From Loxodes magnus (lineage: Eukaryota > Ciliophora > Karyorelictea > Loxodida > Loxodidae), in the NCBI GenBank assembly GCA_946699065.1, contig CAMPDV010000011.1, forward strand, positions 62,001-126,000: 64,000 nucleotides of DNA. The letters are read 5' to 3'. This document shows, piece by piece, positions 37,760 to 50,159 of this stretch. Made by a program: the position numbers and the translations under genes. Every line of letters begins with the position of its first letter. The first letter of the stretch is position 1. The notes beneath the pieces are model-generated. The model saw only the letters and a program-made list of their open reading frames with translations, was not told the origin of the DNA and made no database searches.

Positions 37760-39430
37760 TAAAAAGTCTTATATTAGTTAGATTTTCTTTATTATTACAT
37801 AGATACCTAATTTTTTTGTTAAATATGTTTCTAATATAGCTTTTTGAAAGCTTCTATAAATCATTACTAATGTTTCTTTATATCAGCATCATAAATTATA
37901 TAATAATTACTTTTCCTTCTACTAAAGACTTTAGAAGGACATATTTTCACTTGATATTATGATTATTAAAATAGTTACTTTTTTAAATAAAGAAGTTTAA
38001 GGTTATATGTTATAAATCTAAATAGCCATAATAATAAGAGATCTTATGCATTGTTAGTTTTCTCTTTTTAGATATATTTTCTTCTTAGTAAAGGCTTCAT
38101 ATCTCTGGCTTCTTCCTTTTTCATTTGCATTTTAAAATATTGAAGAAAATTCTTTTTATTTTAAGATTAAAGTTCTCCTTCACAAATATTATTGCTTAAA
38201 TTAAACAATATAATTAATTAAAAAAAGGGAACTATCATTAGTTATTAAAGAATAAAATGATAGCAATATGGCTTACTAGAATCTAAATAATAATAAATGA
38301 ACATTTATTTGAAATGCTAGTTAAAGATAATTACTACTTAAGATTATTAAAGCTTCTAATTAAAAAGGTGATATATTAATGAGATTAACTAAAAAAACAT
38401 TTTAATTACATAATCTTTCTTTAAGTTTCATTTAAATCTCTTATTTTAACTTTTAATTATTAAATAAAATTAGATACTTTTTATTTATGAGACATCTATT
38501 CACATTTTGTTTACTTGAAGAATTGTAAATTTACCCACTACTATCATTTTCGTTAAGCCTTTTATCCTATTTGTAAATATATAAAGATTTTCACTAAAAC
38601 CATTATCTTAAAAATCCTTTTTTGCAAGGATAAAAGGAAATTTTTGGTTTTTTCTTAGATTTATTTAAAAATCTACATGGATTTTTTATTTTTTTTGCTT
38701 ATAAGTTCTACATTTTTTCCCTATAAATGCAAAATACAAAATTGCTTTAGATACCATTAGATTAATTATTTAATTTATTTTTATTTAAGTCTTTGCTCTT
38801 ATAGAATTTTTGTCCATATTTTTCTTGGTTCTTTCATAAATCATTTTTTCTATATTTTTCTAGTTAAAGGAAATCCTTCTTTAAGTAATAATTTGTTTTT
38901 CTTTAATTGTCTATAGCATTTTAAAATTTAATTGAGCAAATCCAAAAGAATTTCATCAAATTTTTTCGCTTTGCTCGAATAAAAATACGAACTGACAGAA
39001 GAACTATCTTTAATTTTCCCTAGCTGCTTAGTCTCATTTTTTTCTGAGTATTTTATGCCTTTGATACTCTATCAAATTTTACACGTTATTCTCTCAATCG
39101 ATTTTATTACTCTTTTATTTATATCATTTCCATTGCTTTTTATATAGTCTATAAGAATTACTTTTTTATTAGAATCTAAAGTAAAATTTTTCATGTTTTC
39201 GATTTTAGCCTAATAACTCTGACTTATTAGCTCTGATTTTTATCTCTCCAATATTTTAAGCTTAACTATTAGTTCTAGTTTGAGAGAAGTTAAGCCCATT
39301 TGTCAGTCAGTTTATGAAGAGCTAAGAGTAAATAAAAGATCAATGTCATTCTCTCAGTTTTATATCTTTCAATTTAATCTTTTATTTTTTAATTTAAAGT
39401 GGAATAAGTAAGCTTGACTAATTACAATTA
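37760..39430. repeat. Dispersed repeat R4, copy b, inside the TIR element
   Basis: Counterpart of 13,540-14,420 in the same orientation, with about 700 bp of extra DNA at 38,000-38,690. The minus strand reads SSYFYSSKAKKFDEILLD and KKNKLLLKEGFPLTRK. This is protein-like, and its diverged equivalent is visible in copy a. Confidence 0.6.
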
Positions 39431-40989
39431 TAGCATTATTAAATTAGTAATTACTATAGCATTATTTAAGCATTACTAATAATTTAAAACTTTTAAATTA
39501 AATAGCCTTCTCTATTTATTACCATGCTTTAGTTCAATTTTTATTAACTCTCCTTAATTAATCTTTAGCCTCATTATTTATGTTTCTTAATTAAGTTTTA
39601 TTATTGCATTATTAAAGTGAGAAACCAATTCTTTGTTTCTTAATTTAAATATTATAATGATATTAGTTACTAAAAGAGAGATATAGAAATACAGATAATC
39701 TTCTGGGTTAATTAAAATGTTATTAAAAAGGACTTCCTGTAAGAGCTAAAAGGAATATATTTACTAGTTGACTAAATAATAGTCAACGCTGTTTCTTCTT
39801 TTATCTCTTTCCAGCTTTTTATTTTACTACTTCTATTCATAATTTCCTTTAGGTTTGAAAGATCTGAGTTTAGACTTTTGAAAATTTATGGCATTTAAGA
39901 TTTTATTTCTAGTTATTGCCACAAACTATTTCGATGCTTTAAGATATTTCCAATCAAATTAACTTGCAACTTTATTATATTTTTCCTCTAATTAATTTGT
40001 GGATGCTAAACAATTTCAATATCAAATGAATTAACTTGAGGCTTGCTATTATCAAACTTCTAAATCTTATAAATGCAAAAGTTAAAATAACAAGCCGAGT
40101 TTTTAGTTTCTTTCCAGATAACCTTTTATACTTTCTTTCTTAACATTTAGCTACTAGAGTCTTTTCGTGGCAGTGAGTTACTTTAGTTTCTATAAATTTA
40201 TAAAGATTTATGGACTTAACTAAATAGAATTAATCTCTTAATCCAATGATAGCTTAATCATATCTTTAACAGCATTTATTAATCTGAAAAATAAATTAGA
40301 TCAGTTACTATATATTTATAGACTTTTAGCTCTTATATTGCTATTCATGATTTACTAAATCTAACTTAGACATTAAATTAAGTAGATAATAGGACAGCAG
40401 AAACTAAAAAAGAAGGATGAGTACTTATTTACAGTAAAACTTTACTAAATAAGAGTATTTTAAGAGATAGAATACACTAGAAAGAAATATAGAGTAGTGA
40501 GAATAAAAACCGCATTAGTTTTATGTAAAGCAAAAAAACTACTATGCCTTTGGAAACTAGAATTATGAAAGATGATAATTTATGGATCTTTTACTTCTGC
40601 TTAGATTGAAATCTTACGACTTGTAATTGATAAAAACTATATTAAAAACTTCCAAATTTTCATTAATTTGAGAAATATTTTTAATTATTATTTTATAAAA
40701 AGATAGAAATAAAGATACAAGAAGAAACAAAAGGGTATAGCCTAGATACAAAGATTTCGTGGTTTTTTTCAGAATAAAAAGCGTTAGCCTATAAAAAAAT
40801 GTAACAAAAAAAATAAAAAAGACGAAACTTAATTAAAAAAAACATATAAACTTAAAATTTGAATAAAAAAAAAATTAAAAAAGATGAAGAAAAAAAGTAA
40901 AAGAAAAGTACAAAAAAAGTTTAAAAACATCTAAAAAAAGAAAAATATAAAAAAAAATCAGAGAAAAATCTTAAATCTCGAGAAAAAAA

Positions 40990-41200
40990 ATCGCTAGTTC
41001 TTCCGTCACTTCAATACATCTCATTTCTGGTCCTTGCTTAAAGCGATCGCTAGAACTCTATCCTCATATCCAAACATTTTTCTCGTATAACTGCCAGTTT
41101 TTTTAAAAACTTTCAAAAGATGCCAAGTCCGTTCATAATCCGGAGTTTGATTCACACAAATCTTCTGGTATAGAATTCCTAGTAAAAACAGTTTTTTTCC
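40990..41200 (+). pseudogene. Fragment resembling the 3' part of the 24.8-27.4 kb gene
   Basis: Shares diverged blocks with 27,080-27,200, for example cttccg, caatacatctcatttctgg against caattcatctctgg, and gcttaaagcgatcgctagaactc against ggttaaagctatcgctaaaactc. It lies just inside the right TIR. This links the TIR element to that gene family. Confidence 0.5.
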
Positions 41201-41445
41201 TATAAATTTGAAACTTCATAAAATCAAGAATCCAATCTGTGATTAAAAACTAATTAAAAATGTTAGACTTTTTTACTTGTTCTTTTCTATAGCAGATGTT
41301 TTTGTCCAAAAAAGCATTTTATCGCTTTAATTTAAAAGAAAAATTATAACAGAAGCACTTCCTATGCATTACTTAATACTATAATTATTTATCAAACAAA
41401 TAATTCTAAAACTATAAAATCAAACATTTTTAATTGCTACTTTTT

Positions 41446-41862
41446 ATTATATATATAAAATGGATGTCGGCATCGTCAGCCAAACTAGTAGGTAATCTGG
41501 TGCAATGTATACTGCATTGCGAGTAATCTCACACTAGATGCCACCACTGGGAAGGGTGGATAAGCTCCGTTGAGACATACCTAACTTACCCCGATGGTTC
41601 TCTCTAGCAGTATGAAGGTTTGACTGACGAGTTCTAATTAATAACTTAATAGCTAATTCTTATTTGGACCTTATTCAAGAAGACTGAAGCATTTTACTCA
41701 AGATTTTAGAATAATTTTTAATAAGAAGATTCCCCATTGGAGAAGCTGACATGACTCATCGGAACTCTAAAATTTTAACAAGGAACATGAGAACATTTTC
41801 AGAATATTAAATATTAATATTGAAAGAGCTGCGCGCCAACGAGGTGCTACGTATTCTATAAT
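41446..41862 (-). repeat. Right terminal inverted repeat
   Basis: Reverse complement of the left arm, including the GC-rich block (41,460-41,640) and the terminal tattctataat. The bases following it, catatttatttattt, resemble the flanks of the family ends at 49.25 and 50.46 kb. Confidence 0.92.
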
Positions 41863-41999
41863 CATATTTATTTATTTGTTTATTTATAGCAAATAGTAAA
41901 TTTAATAATTAATAAAAATTTAATTAAGATATTATATAAAAGATTCCTTGTTTTAAATCAGGCAGATAAAAAAATGTAAATGAGGATATTATGTAAATC

Positions 42000-42690
42000 G
42001 AAAAAAAGGTAAAGAGACAAAGTAAAGAAAGAAGAGATGCTATTTTTGCAATTCAAGATTTTTTCTAAATAAGGTATCACAAATTCCTAAAATTTTATTA
42101 AAATTACTGAAAAGAGAATAGAAAATATAGCAGAAGAAGAAAAAGTAACAAAAATACTACTACAGCGAAGCAAGACAAATTTATATGATTAAAACCTATC
42201 ACAGCTGACAAAGAGAATGAAACTTCCGAAAATATACATAAATAAAGGTTCCAGATTTAAAAAACCTCATAATTTTTAAACTTTCACATATTTTGAAGGT
42301 AAACTTATAGAATGAGAAATATCTGAAATAAATAAGAAACTGATAAAGCGTGAAGATGATGATGAAATCCGTAAAGTTGACCCAATAGCTAAAACCGGGA
42401 TTTATGAACGAATGACAGGACTAGAAAATGATATTACTGTAATGGAAAAGCAAGACGAGAAAAATTGAATATAATTAGATTCAAAACTCCAATTAAAAAT
42501 TTGTAGAAGTCTTCAAAAGGAACTCCATAAGAAAAGAGAAACAAGAAAAACATTTTTTTGGAAAATAAAAAATGTAGATTAGCAAAATCACTTGACTTTT
42601 GTAATGGAGTTGCTATTAATAGAAATAAATAAAAGTGAATTTCTGGAGAAATGTTAACTGCTTTCAACTAAATTAAAGATTGACGGAATT
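42000..42690 (+). pseudogene. ORF1-like retroelement remnant
   Basis: Diverged copy of the zinc-knuckle ORF at 53,461-54,065. Shared blocks include the gaagatgatgatgaa / gaagatgacgatgaa acidic run, the gga-actcca stretch and tctggagaaatgttaact. The knuckle cysteines are destroyed here. Frames are broken. Confidence 0.5.
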
Positions 42691-42699
42691 TTTTCTAGC

Positions 42700-43790
42700 G
42701 GGAAAGGGATTCTATTTGTTTTTCTCCTAAATATTTAATTTCGATTTCTCATTTGATTTATCTCTAGAGTAAGAGATTCTCTTTTCTTTCTTTGTTTGGA
42801 AGCTTTCAAATATTTTCTAAATGAGATTGCTTAAATGTTTTTCTTTTAACTTTGCAAAAATTAAAGAAGTTTATAGTTCGATATCAAGTATGTATTTATA
42901 AAACCAAAATTCAAATAAAAAATTAAATGTTTGGAGCTCTTGAAGATTTTTCAACATCTTTTCCGCCAGCCTTTAGATTGCTCTGGAGGCTAAATATAAA
43001 AATTAAATGTCTCTGCAACTCTTCTCATTGTTATGCATACTATCACTGAGGTATCCTTTCATTTAGATAATGATTGCTATCTTTCATCTTGTATACTTTT
43101 CCAAATTTGCTGCAATATAATCTTTCTCTTTCTTTTTTAGTTTTAGTTGTTGTTAGATCTTCTTTTTCTAGTAGTTTAAGAAATCTTATTTAAAGTTTTG
43201 AAATTTCTAGCAACTTTTCTATAAATGAGATTAAGAGTTACAATAATAGTATCTTTTTTATTCTCTTTTAGATTTAATTATGAGTTTCTTTTCTTCGATT
43301 ATCATTGGGTCATTTCATTGTTCATGTTAGTCCATTTAACGCTGCAATTTTTGCTGATTTTCTTCTATTATTTCTATTTTTTGACCAGTTCTTTCTGCTT
43401 CTATTGCTAGTGTTATGATTAATTGTTTTTTATTCTTTTGAAATATTTCAAAATGCATTAAAATCTCTTTCTTAGGGCATTTGTCTCAATTCTATTTCCT
43501 CTGCAATTTCAAGTTTTTCCGACAGTTTCTTACTCTCTTTCTTTAACTTTTTGACCTTCTCCTGGAGGTACAGCACCACTTTTATCAGCTATCATAGCTT
43601 ATTTATTGCTCTGTGGTGAGATTCGAGACTTACGAGCGCATAATACTTTTAGTCTATTTCCTAGACTTTTCTTCAGAAGAAAAGATTTGATTTGATGGAT
43701 GGCTTTTTTGGTTTTCTTTTCCTGGTCCTAGTCTCTCTAGGATATCGTTAACTCCTATCTTTTAGAGCCGCTTAAAATCCTGCTTTGAAT
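42700..43790 (-). pseudogene. Coiled-coil ORF1-like remnant (R2b)
   Basis: The minus strand begins GPGKENQKSHPSNQIFSSEE, continues through a Lys/Glu-rich coiled coil (PPGEGQKVKERESKKLSEKL) and reaches QERDFNAFWNIS. It is the best preserved of three R2 copies but still has frame breaks. Head to head with the plus-strand remnant at 42.0-42.7 kb. Confidence 0.5.
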
Positions 43791-43799
43791 CCTGACATA

Positions 43800-44870
43800 T
43801 TTTTTATTTTAGATATAAAACATTAAAATAGTTTAAATATTTAAATTTTTAGTAATATGAGAAAATACTTAAATATCCTGTTTTAGATAAATGACATTAT
43901 TTAAAAGTAAGTTAAATATTTTTTGTTATATGAGCCTTATTAGATAAGTTTAGTGCTTTAAATCCAACTTATTAACAGAATTTGAGAAACTCAAATTTGT
44001 TTCCTCAGCTAAATGAATTTTGACAACAAAAATTTATTTATTATGGAGAGATAGAGTCATATGTATCATTCATAATCTCCTAGAAAATTTGCAGATTAAG
44101 TAATTTGGAAAGCATTTTGCATAAAGCCAATCTTGCTATAAAATATAAAATTGATAATCCTTAAGTAAAAGAATTAGTTAAAGCCAATGAAAACTAAATA
44201 ATAAGACATCTGCATAATCTTATTATCTTTTAACTTTTAACTTTTTCTAAATTTTAATGATGACTATTTCTTTAAGTTTCTATTATAGCAAAACAACAAG
44301 CTTAGAAAATCTGAAAGTATTTAATCTTTTTAGATTAGCTTTATTTTGAGAAGCAGGAATATAAATCTTTAGAATAAAAATAAATAGATATGAATAAATT
44401 AGCTTATAATGCTAAATAGTTAGTTAACTTTAGAAATCTAACTTATTATTTCATTATCTTTAATTATCTCTCAGCATATTATTTTAAAAACTCTTAAATA
44501 TCCAATTAGAAAAATTATTACTATCCATACGGTTTAACTCTCTTAAAAAACTAGTTTAATGACTGATATTGAGAATGATTATGCTAAGAATATAAAATAA
44601 TAATCTCAAGACTGTTAACAATAACCACTCTAAGTTCTAAGAGTTTTAGTTCGAATAGCATCAGAAGAGTAGAAGTTAAATTAATTAACTAAGCTTTCTG
44701 AGAGATTTTTTTAAAGCCTTTCTCTTAACAATCCTATGGATATAGAGCAAACAAAAGGAAATTGAGTAGTTAGAATCATTAAATATAGGTTTAGTAAAAG
44801 CAAGAATATTTCATAAGTTAATGTTGGAAATTTTGAAATAAGCAGAAGGTTAAGAATAAAATCTATTAAT
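43800..44870. other. AT-rich intergenic stretch
   Basis: No recognisable feature. Confidence 0.35.
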
Positions 44871-44879
44871 ATGGAATAA

Positions 44880-45130
44880 ACTAAGTAAATTTTTTAACTC
44901 CAGAGGGTAATATATATAGATTTAAAAAACTCAATGTAAAAATTAAAACACTATTTGCAAAGAAATCCAAGAACAAGGATTCTAGTAAATATTTACACTT
45001 AGATATATTTTAACCAAAAACCTTAATGGAATCAAGAAAAATTAATAGTAGCAGATATTAATCAAGCAACACATGACAGAAAAAAACAGCGAAATTTTAA
45101 ACTAGAATACTTTCTTTTGAAATTAACAAA
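44880..45130 (+). pseudogene. LINE endonuclease-like fragment
   Basis: A plus-strand frame reads RNPRTRILVNIYTQIYF, then EKLIVADINQATHDRK, which resembles the I(A/G)GDFN motif and following residues of retrotransposon endonucleases. It is short and isolated, ending about 440 bp before the peptidase gene. Confidence 0.35.
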
Positions 45131-45566
45131 CTTTAAAAAGTGATGAGCCTATTAAATATAATATTCTATAATAATTACCAAATATAAACGCAGCTTAAAT
45201 ATTCTATTAAGCTCATATATATCTTATTTAATTATAAACTATTATAGTTTTTATTCATATTCGTTTCAATCGTTAAAATATAATAGATTTAAATGAGTAG
45301 TGTTCTTATTTTAAAATAAAGCATAGCTAATACTTTAATACAACTAAACCAGAAATTTAAGTCTATAAACAAGTTAATTATATTTAATTTAACTATTTTT
45401 TAATTGATATAAATTAGATATACTTAAAATCAAAATACATTTCTCACTTTTAAACTACCAAATATTGAATAAAATTAGCTATTTAAATAAACATTTTAAC
45501 TTAATGCTATAGTTATTGTAATAATAAAGGTTATAATTAAAGGATTTACTTTTAGTTTAGTAATAA

Positions 45567-47351
45567 ATGTGGAAACTGTTCATTCTAGTTCTAAGCTTTT
45601 ACATTCTTCTTACTTTCGAATGTGGATTTAAATAGCTTAAGAGACCTTAAATGAAAAAATTTAATATTACTTCGTCCGCTAAAAAACGTAAAGTTCAAAG
45701 TTCAGAGTACAAACCAATTAGACTTCATTTCGATTTAACAAACTTACCAGAAGAGCCAAAAGAAAAAATAGAATACTTAAAAGAAGAAATAATACCTGCA
45801 GCAAAAGATTGATTGTCTAAAGTACTTTCAGTAATACCAGTTTCAGGTAAGTTAGTTTTAAAAGACTACATTGATGAAATTTAAATGTATGAATAGTATT
45901 GCTATTAAGTACCCATTCCTGATGATCATTATAAAAAAGGAATTGAAGCTGATACCATTATATACGTAAGTGCAGATAACGCACCAGAATAATCTTATCT
46001 AGCTTGAGCAACTTCCTGTTATATGGATCCATTTACGTCAAGACCAGTCGCTGGTTAGATAAACTTCAATTTGGCATATTTACTAAACGTAGAAGCTGCA
46101 TGAGATCCTTAATTAGCAACTGCTATTCATGAAATTACCCATTTACTTGGATTTGATCCATACCTTTATTCTTACTTCTTAGATGAGAATGGATAAGTTA
46201 GAGGAGAAGAAAACGTTTGGAAAACAGACATTATTTATAATGACTAAAATGAGGCTAGAGAAGTTTAAACTATTATTACTCCCAAAGTAGCTGAATTTGC
46301 AAGAAATCATTTCAACTGCTAAAAACTTGATGGAGTACAATTAGAAGAATGAGGATCAGAAGGAACAGCTGGAGCACATTGAGAAGCAAGATGAGTTTAT
46401 AATGAATATATGACAGGTGTAGATGCAAGAGATCACGTATTTTCAGCATTAACTCTTGCTTTATTTGAAGATAGTGGTTGGTACAAAGTAAATTATGATT
46501 TTGCTGAGCATCTTTCATGGGGATATAATCAAGGATGCGATTTTGTCTATAAAAACTGCTTAACTTACGATTCCATTAAGAAAAGATCTTTTGCACATTT
46601 TCCTGATTATTTTTGTATGGTACCTAATGAGTTTGGCTGTACGCATGAAAAATTTCATGTTGGAATATGTAAAATATAAAATTATGATTAAGAAGTTAAC
46701 TGGTGAGAGTATTTTGGAAACCCTTCAGAAGGTGGCTTTGCAGCATGGATTGATTATTGTCCGATTTATATGGCTTATGATAATACAGATAGTTATGAAA
46801 GAGATTAAATTGGTGATTGTAGAATTCCTGATTTCTTTTTCGATAAAAATTGGGAAAGCAATGGAGAAGTTTTAGGTAGTGATTCAAGATGTTTTGATTT
46901 TTCTTTTGACGATACAGAAATACCAAGAAATGTAGGATGTTTTAAAACGGATTGCATAGAAGAAAGTAGCGGAGGATAGACAATAAGAGTTTGGTTTTCT
47001 GATTATTCTTATGTAGATTGTACTTCAGACAAAAGTAGTTCCTATACTTCAATTTAAACAAACTTTGGTAGACTTTACTGCCCTAGAAATAATAGTGTTA
47101 TATGTCCATCATGAACAGTTACTTGTACTAACAGATGTTCTGGATTCGGAACATGCTAAAATGATATTTGCGTTTGCAAGCCAGGACATTATGGAGAAGA
47201 TTGTAGCTTAACTAAACGACCTTATAACAAGCCAGGAGATTTAATTTAATAGTAAGAAAAAATAATTTTAATAGGATATGGTGAGATACTTTATATCACC
47301 TTTGGATTCTTATTAGCTCTACTTTGACAAAAAACATTTGAATATTTATAG
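45567..47351 (+). CDS. Leishmanolysin-like (M8) zinc metallopeptidase, copy 1
   Basis: 594 aa, intronless, ATG at 45567. An N-terminal signal peptide (MWKLFILVLSFYILLTFE) leads to an M8 catalytic domain with HEITHLLGF (H188, E189, H192) and the distant third zinc ligand H271 in AHWEARW; the basic run AKKRKV precedes the domain. Cysteine-rich C-terminal part with an EGF-like segment (CTNRCSGFGTC, CVCKPGHYGEDC), then a hydrophobic anchor near the end. Likely a surface or secreted protease; substrate unknown. Trp is encoded by UGA about nine times and UGG eight times, and Gln by UAA/UAG many times. The stop is placed at TAG 47,349-47,351, where similarity to copy 2 ends. The next in-frame UGA is about 65 codons later. 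Confidence 0.93.
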
Positions 47352-47359
47352 TTATATTA

Positions 47360-48840
47360 AATGTTAAATCATTTTGGTGTGGTTTGGTTTAATTTATTAC
47401 TAATTTAAATATAGCAATAAAAAAGTGTAAAATGCAGATGTGTTTCACTTTAAACTCATTAAAAAATCTCTCTAAAATTTCAATTTTTTTAAATTTTTGA
47501 TCCTAAAAAGTCTTATTTTCCCTTTTTCTAAAAAATATTTCGTACTATTTGAATTCAAATATTTTATAGATAAAATTTGATAAACAGTTAGGTATAATAA
47601 TATCTTTCCATAATTGATCTTTTAGGAACTCAGCGTAAAATAATTATTGCTATAGAGAGAGTAAGTCAAATGCTTCTTTTTCACTAATAATTAGCTTGTA
47701 TATTCACCTAAATAATTGAATCAAAAATTACTCTTTTTAATTTAAGCTAATTCTCATAAATCTTTTTATTGAGAGTAAAGTTATTTTTAAATCCTTTCAT
47801 CAATATTTTGTGATTGCAACTTATAAATAAAATCTTCAAGATTTTAGTAAAATTTAATTTTTTATTTTCTATTTTAATGAAATAAACTTTATTTATCTAC
47901 TTCAATTTTATCTTTCTATTAATATAAATGTTTAAGCTTTTGATTTTCTCTAACTTTCTACTTTTGCTAAGATATTCCGATTTAAAAAATTTTTTTTTTG
48001 CAAATTGCATTAATTTTCTTTGCTAATACTCATATTAAGTTAAAATAAGCTAGATTATATATCGCTTTTTTAATGTTAGTATATTTTGTATTTCTTTTAG
48101 CTTTACCATTTATATAAGGAATCATTTTTCAAAATTATGAAAAATAATACCTTCTTTAGGGTTAATTCAAAAGAATACTTTTAAAAAAGGAACTTAAATT
48201 TTAAGTGTTGATATTAAATAAAATTACTTGAACTATTAAACTTTTAAAGGAGAAACTTGATTCATAGATAAACAAAGTTTAGAATAATTAATGTAATAAG
48301 CAGCATTATATTATTTGATTATTCTTACAAATCCTATATAAAAATATTACTAAGCGAAATTAAATTATCTGAGTATAAATTCAGTAAATTTGCATACTTT
48401 CAGTTTATCCAAACGATAAAATTTAATAAACCATGTAAAAAGTATTAAATATGGTATGTTGCGAAATACTTTTAAAATTAAATTAAACTATTTATTTATA
48501 GCGCTTTATTGATATGAGTTCATGTTAATACAATCAGATACTTATTAAAATTTCTAGTTTATATATTTGTACTCGTATTTTAATGACAATATCTATTAAT
48601 ATGTCTTTACTATATTTTCAAATAAGTAATAAAAATGTTTATTTACATTTTGATCATCAGTCCTATTTTATTTATTTCCCTTGTTTTTCTAATTTTTTCT
48701 CTAAAGTTTTAATTTTGTCCAGATCCTTCTATCATTATAGTAGTTAATCGTTTCACTCGAGAATTTCAATTCTTCTTCTATGTAGCTTTTGGCGAAAACT
48801 CTTAATTCTAAAATCGATTTCTTTTAACTGCTTTTAAGTA
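47360..48840. other. AT-rich intergenic stretch
   Basis: No gene or repeat recognised downstream of peptidase copy 1. Confidence 0.4.
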
Positions 48841-48889
48841 GGAAATTTAAGACTTAGATAGCTTTTAATGTATACTAGCGTCTTTATTA

Positions 48890-49254
48890 AATCATATAAT
48901 TTAAATAGGGTGGAAAGCCCTTTCCTTCGGATGCTGCTTAGAGGCCCAACAAGGCAACTAAAAAATGAGCGCGGACGGAGGATAAATCGGAGGAAGAGAA
49001 ACCACTTACAAGAGAAGGAAAATGTGACAAGCTGGAGAACTCTGAATGCCAGGAGGAAACTTTCTTCATCATAAGTCGGTGAAATGTACCCGTAATCGCA
49101 TATTGCGTCCTATTCTTTGGAAGGAAAAATTATAGGGACGTACTGCAGGAAGAGGAAACAAGGAAAGAGAGGCCTTTAAAAAAATATTTTCAACATTAAA
49201 TAAAATTAATTTAAAGAGTTGCGAACCAAGGAGAGTGCTACGCGCTCTATAATC
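48890..49254 (-). mobile_element. Right end of a second TIR element, with GC-rich subterminal block
   Basis: 49,205-49,254 reads agttgcgaaccaaggagagt, then gctacgcgctctataat. This is the complement of the family terminus with gagcgcgtag in place of gaatacgtag. The preceding 48,900-49,195 is markedly GC-richer than its surroundings. The matching left end was not found, so the element is truncated or rearranged. Short open frames here on both strands are not convincing genes. Confidence 0.65.
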
Positions 49255-49259
49255 CAATT

Positions 49260-50050
49260 TATTTATTTAAATCATAATTTTTTAAGTTTTGAAATTCCTA
49301 AATAAGATCTGACAGGGTTTCACACGATTAAATATTTACAAAAATATCTAATTCTCCACACATACAAATTCAGAGTGGTTAATTTAGAAGTGTCTTTATT
49401 ATAATTAATATTAGAAATTATAGCAAAAGGTTCTAAACTAGTATAATTAAACTATTTCTCTAATCATACATTTATTTAATTTAGTATATGTAAAATATGG
49501 AAATTATCTTGTTTCATTATCAATATTTTCAAAGTAAAAATTCATAGTTTACACTGATCTCATCCTATCTGTAGAATCTAAAAAGAACTTTGTAAAAAAT
49601 ACAGATCAACAGATTTTAAAGTCAAATCTTTTTTAATAAGTTTCTAAATATCTGACAACAATATTATAGAAGATAATAACTAGAACTACTATGAGAAACT
49701 TCCTTTCAAGACTCCATTACTATATTATAAGTTTCTAGAAAGTGTACCATCTAAAATAAACCATTATCTAGATTATGATAAAACTATTAAAAGCAGTTTA
49801 TAGGACAAGAGGAGTTGAAAAAAGGTAAAATCTAAACAAAGAAGCTCCCCTATATTTAATGTACATTTAATGAACTCTATAGAAAATAATCGAAATTCGA
49901 CTTATCGGAAAAAATCAAGAAAAATAATCTTATAATAATCAATATTCTTAATAGTGAAGATTAAGACTATTTTTAAGTGAATACTTTTATTTAAATTATA
50001 ACTCTTTGAATCGCGGCAAACAAAAAAAAGGTAAATTAAATTAATCTTAT
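49260..50050. other. AT-rich stretch between TIR ends
   Basis: No recognisable feature apart from the pentanucleotide array that follows. Confidence 0.35.
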
Positions 50051-50054
50051 ATGT

Positions 50055-50094
50055 AATGTTATAACATAACATAACATAACATAACATAACATAA
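50055..50094. repeat. (AACAT)n microsatellite
   Basis: About seven to eight perfect taaca/aacat pentamers. Confidence 0.9.
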
Positions 50095-50159
50095 TAAATT
50101 AAAGTGCTTCACCAATTTTAGGTTAACTACTGTTTAAATGTTCAATACTGATAAATAAA

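Larger units (their letters stand above)
37143..41862. mobile_element. 4.7-kb DNA element with ~415-bp terminal inverted repeats
   Basis: The two ends are long, nearly perfect inverted repeats (37,143-37,560 and 41,446-41,862), starting attatagaatacgtagcac on the left and closing with its complement on the right. The about 3.9-kb interior is AT-rich. It carries repeat R4 copy b and a fragment similar to the 24.8-27.4 kb gene, but I found no intact transposase, so the element is probably non-autonomous or dead. Related shorter ends occur at 49.2 and 50.5 kb. Target-site duplication is unclear: the right flank shares about 15 extra bases with the other family ends, while the left flank does not, so the true outer end may be a little further out. 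Superfamily not assigned. Confidence 0.85.

Noticed and set aside
42434..43410. Short frames in the standard code on both strands
   Set aside because: They cross the ORF1-like remnants in the wrong frame and stop at codons that are sense in this organism.
46312..46926. Short antisense or shifted frames over the peptidase gene, and their mirror images at 56.8-57.5 kb
   Set aside because: Shadows of the 594-aa peptidase frames; duplicated only because the gene is duplicated.
50055..50094. (AACAT)n as a telomere
   Set aside because: Internal, short, and unlike C4A4/C4A2-type ciliate telomeres; an ordinary microsatellite.
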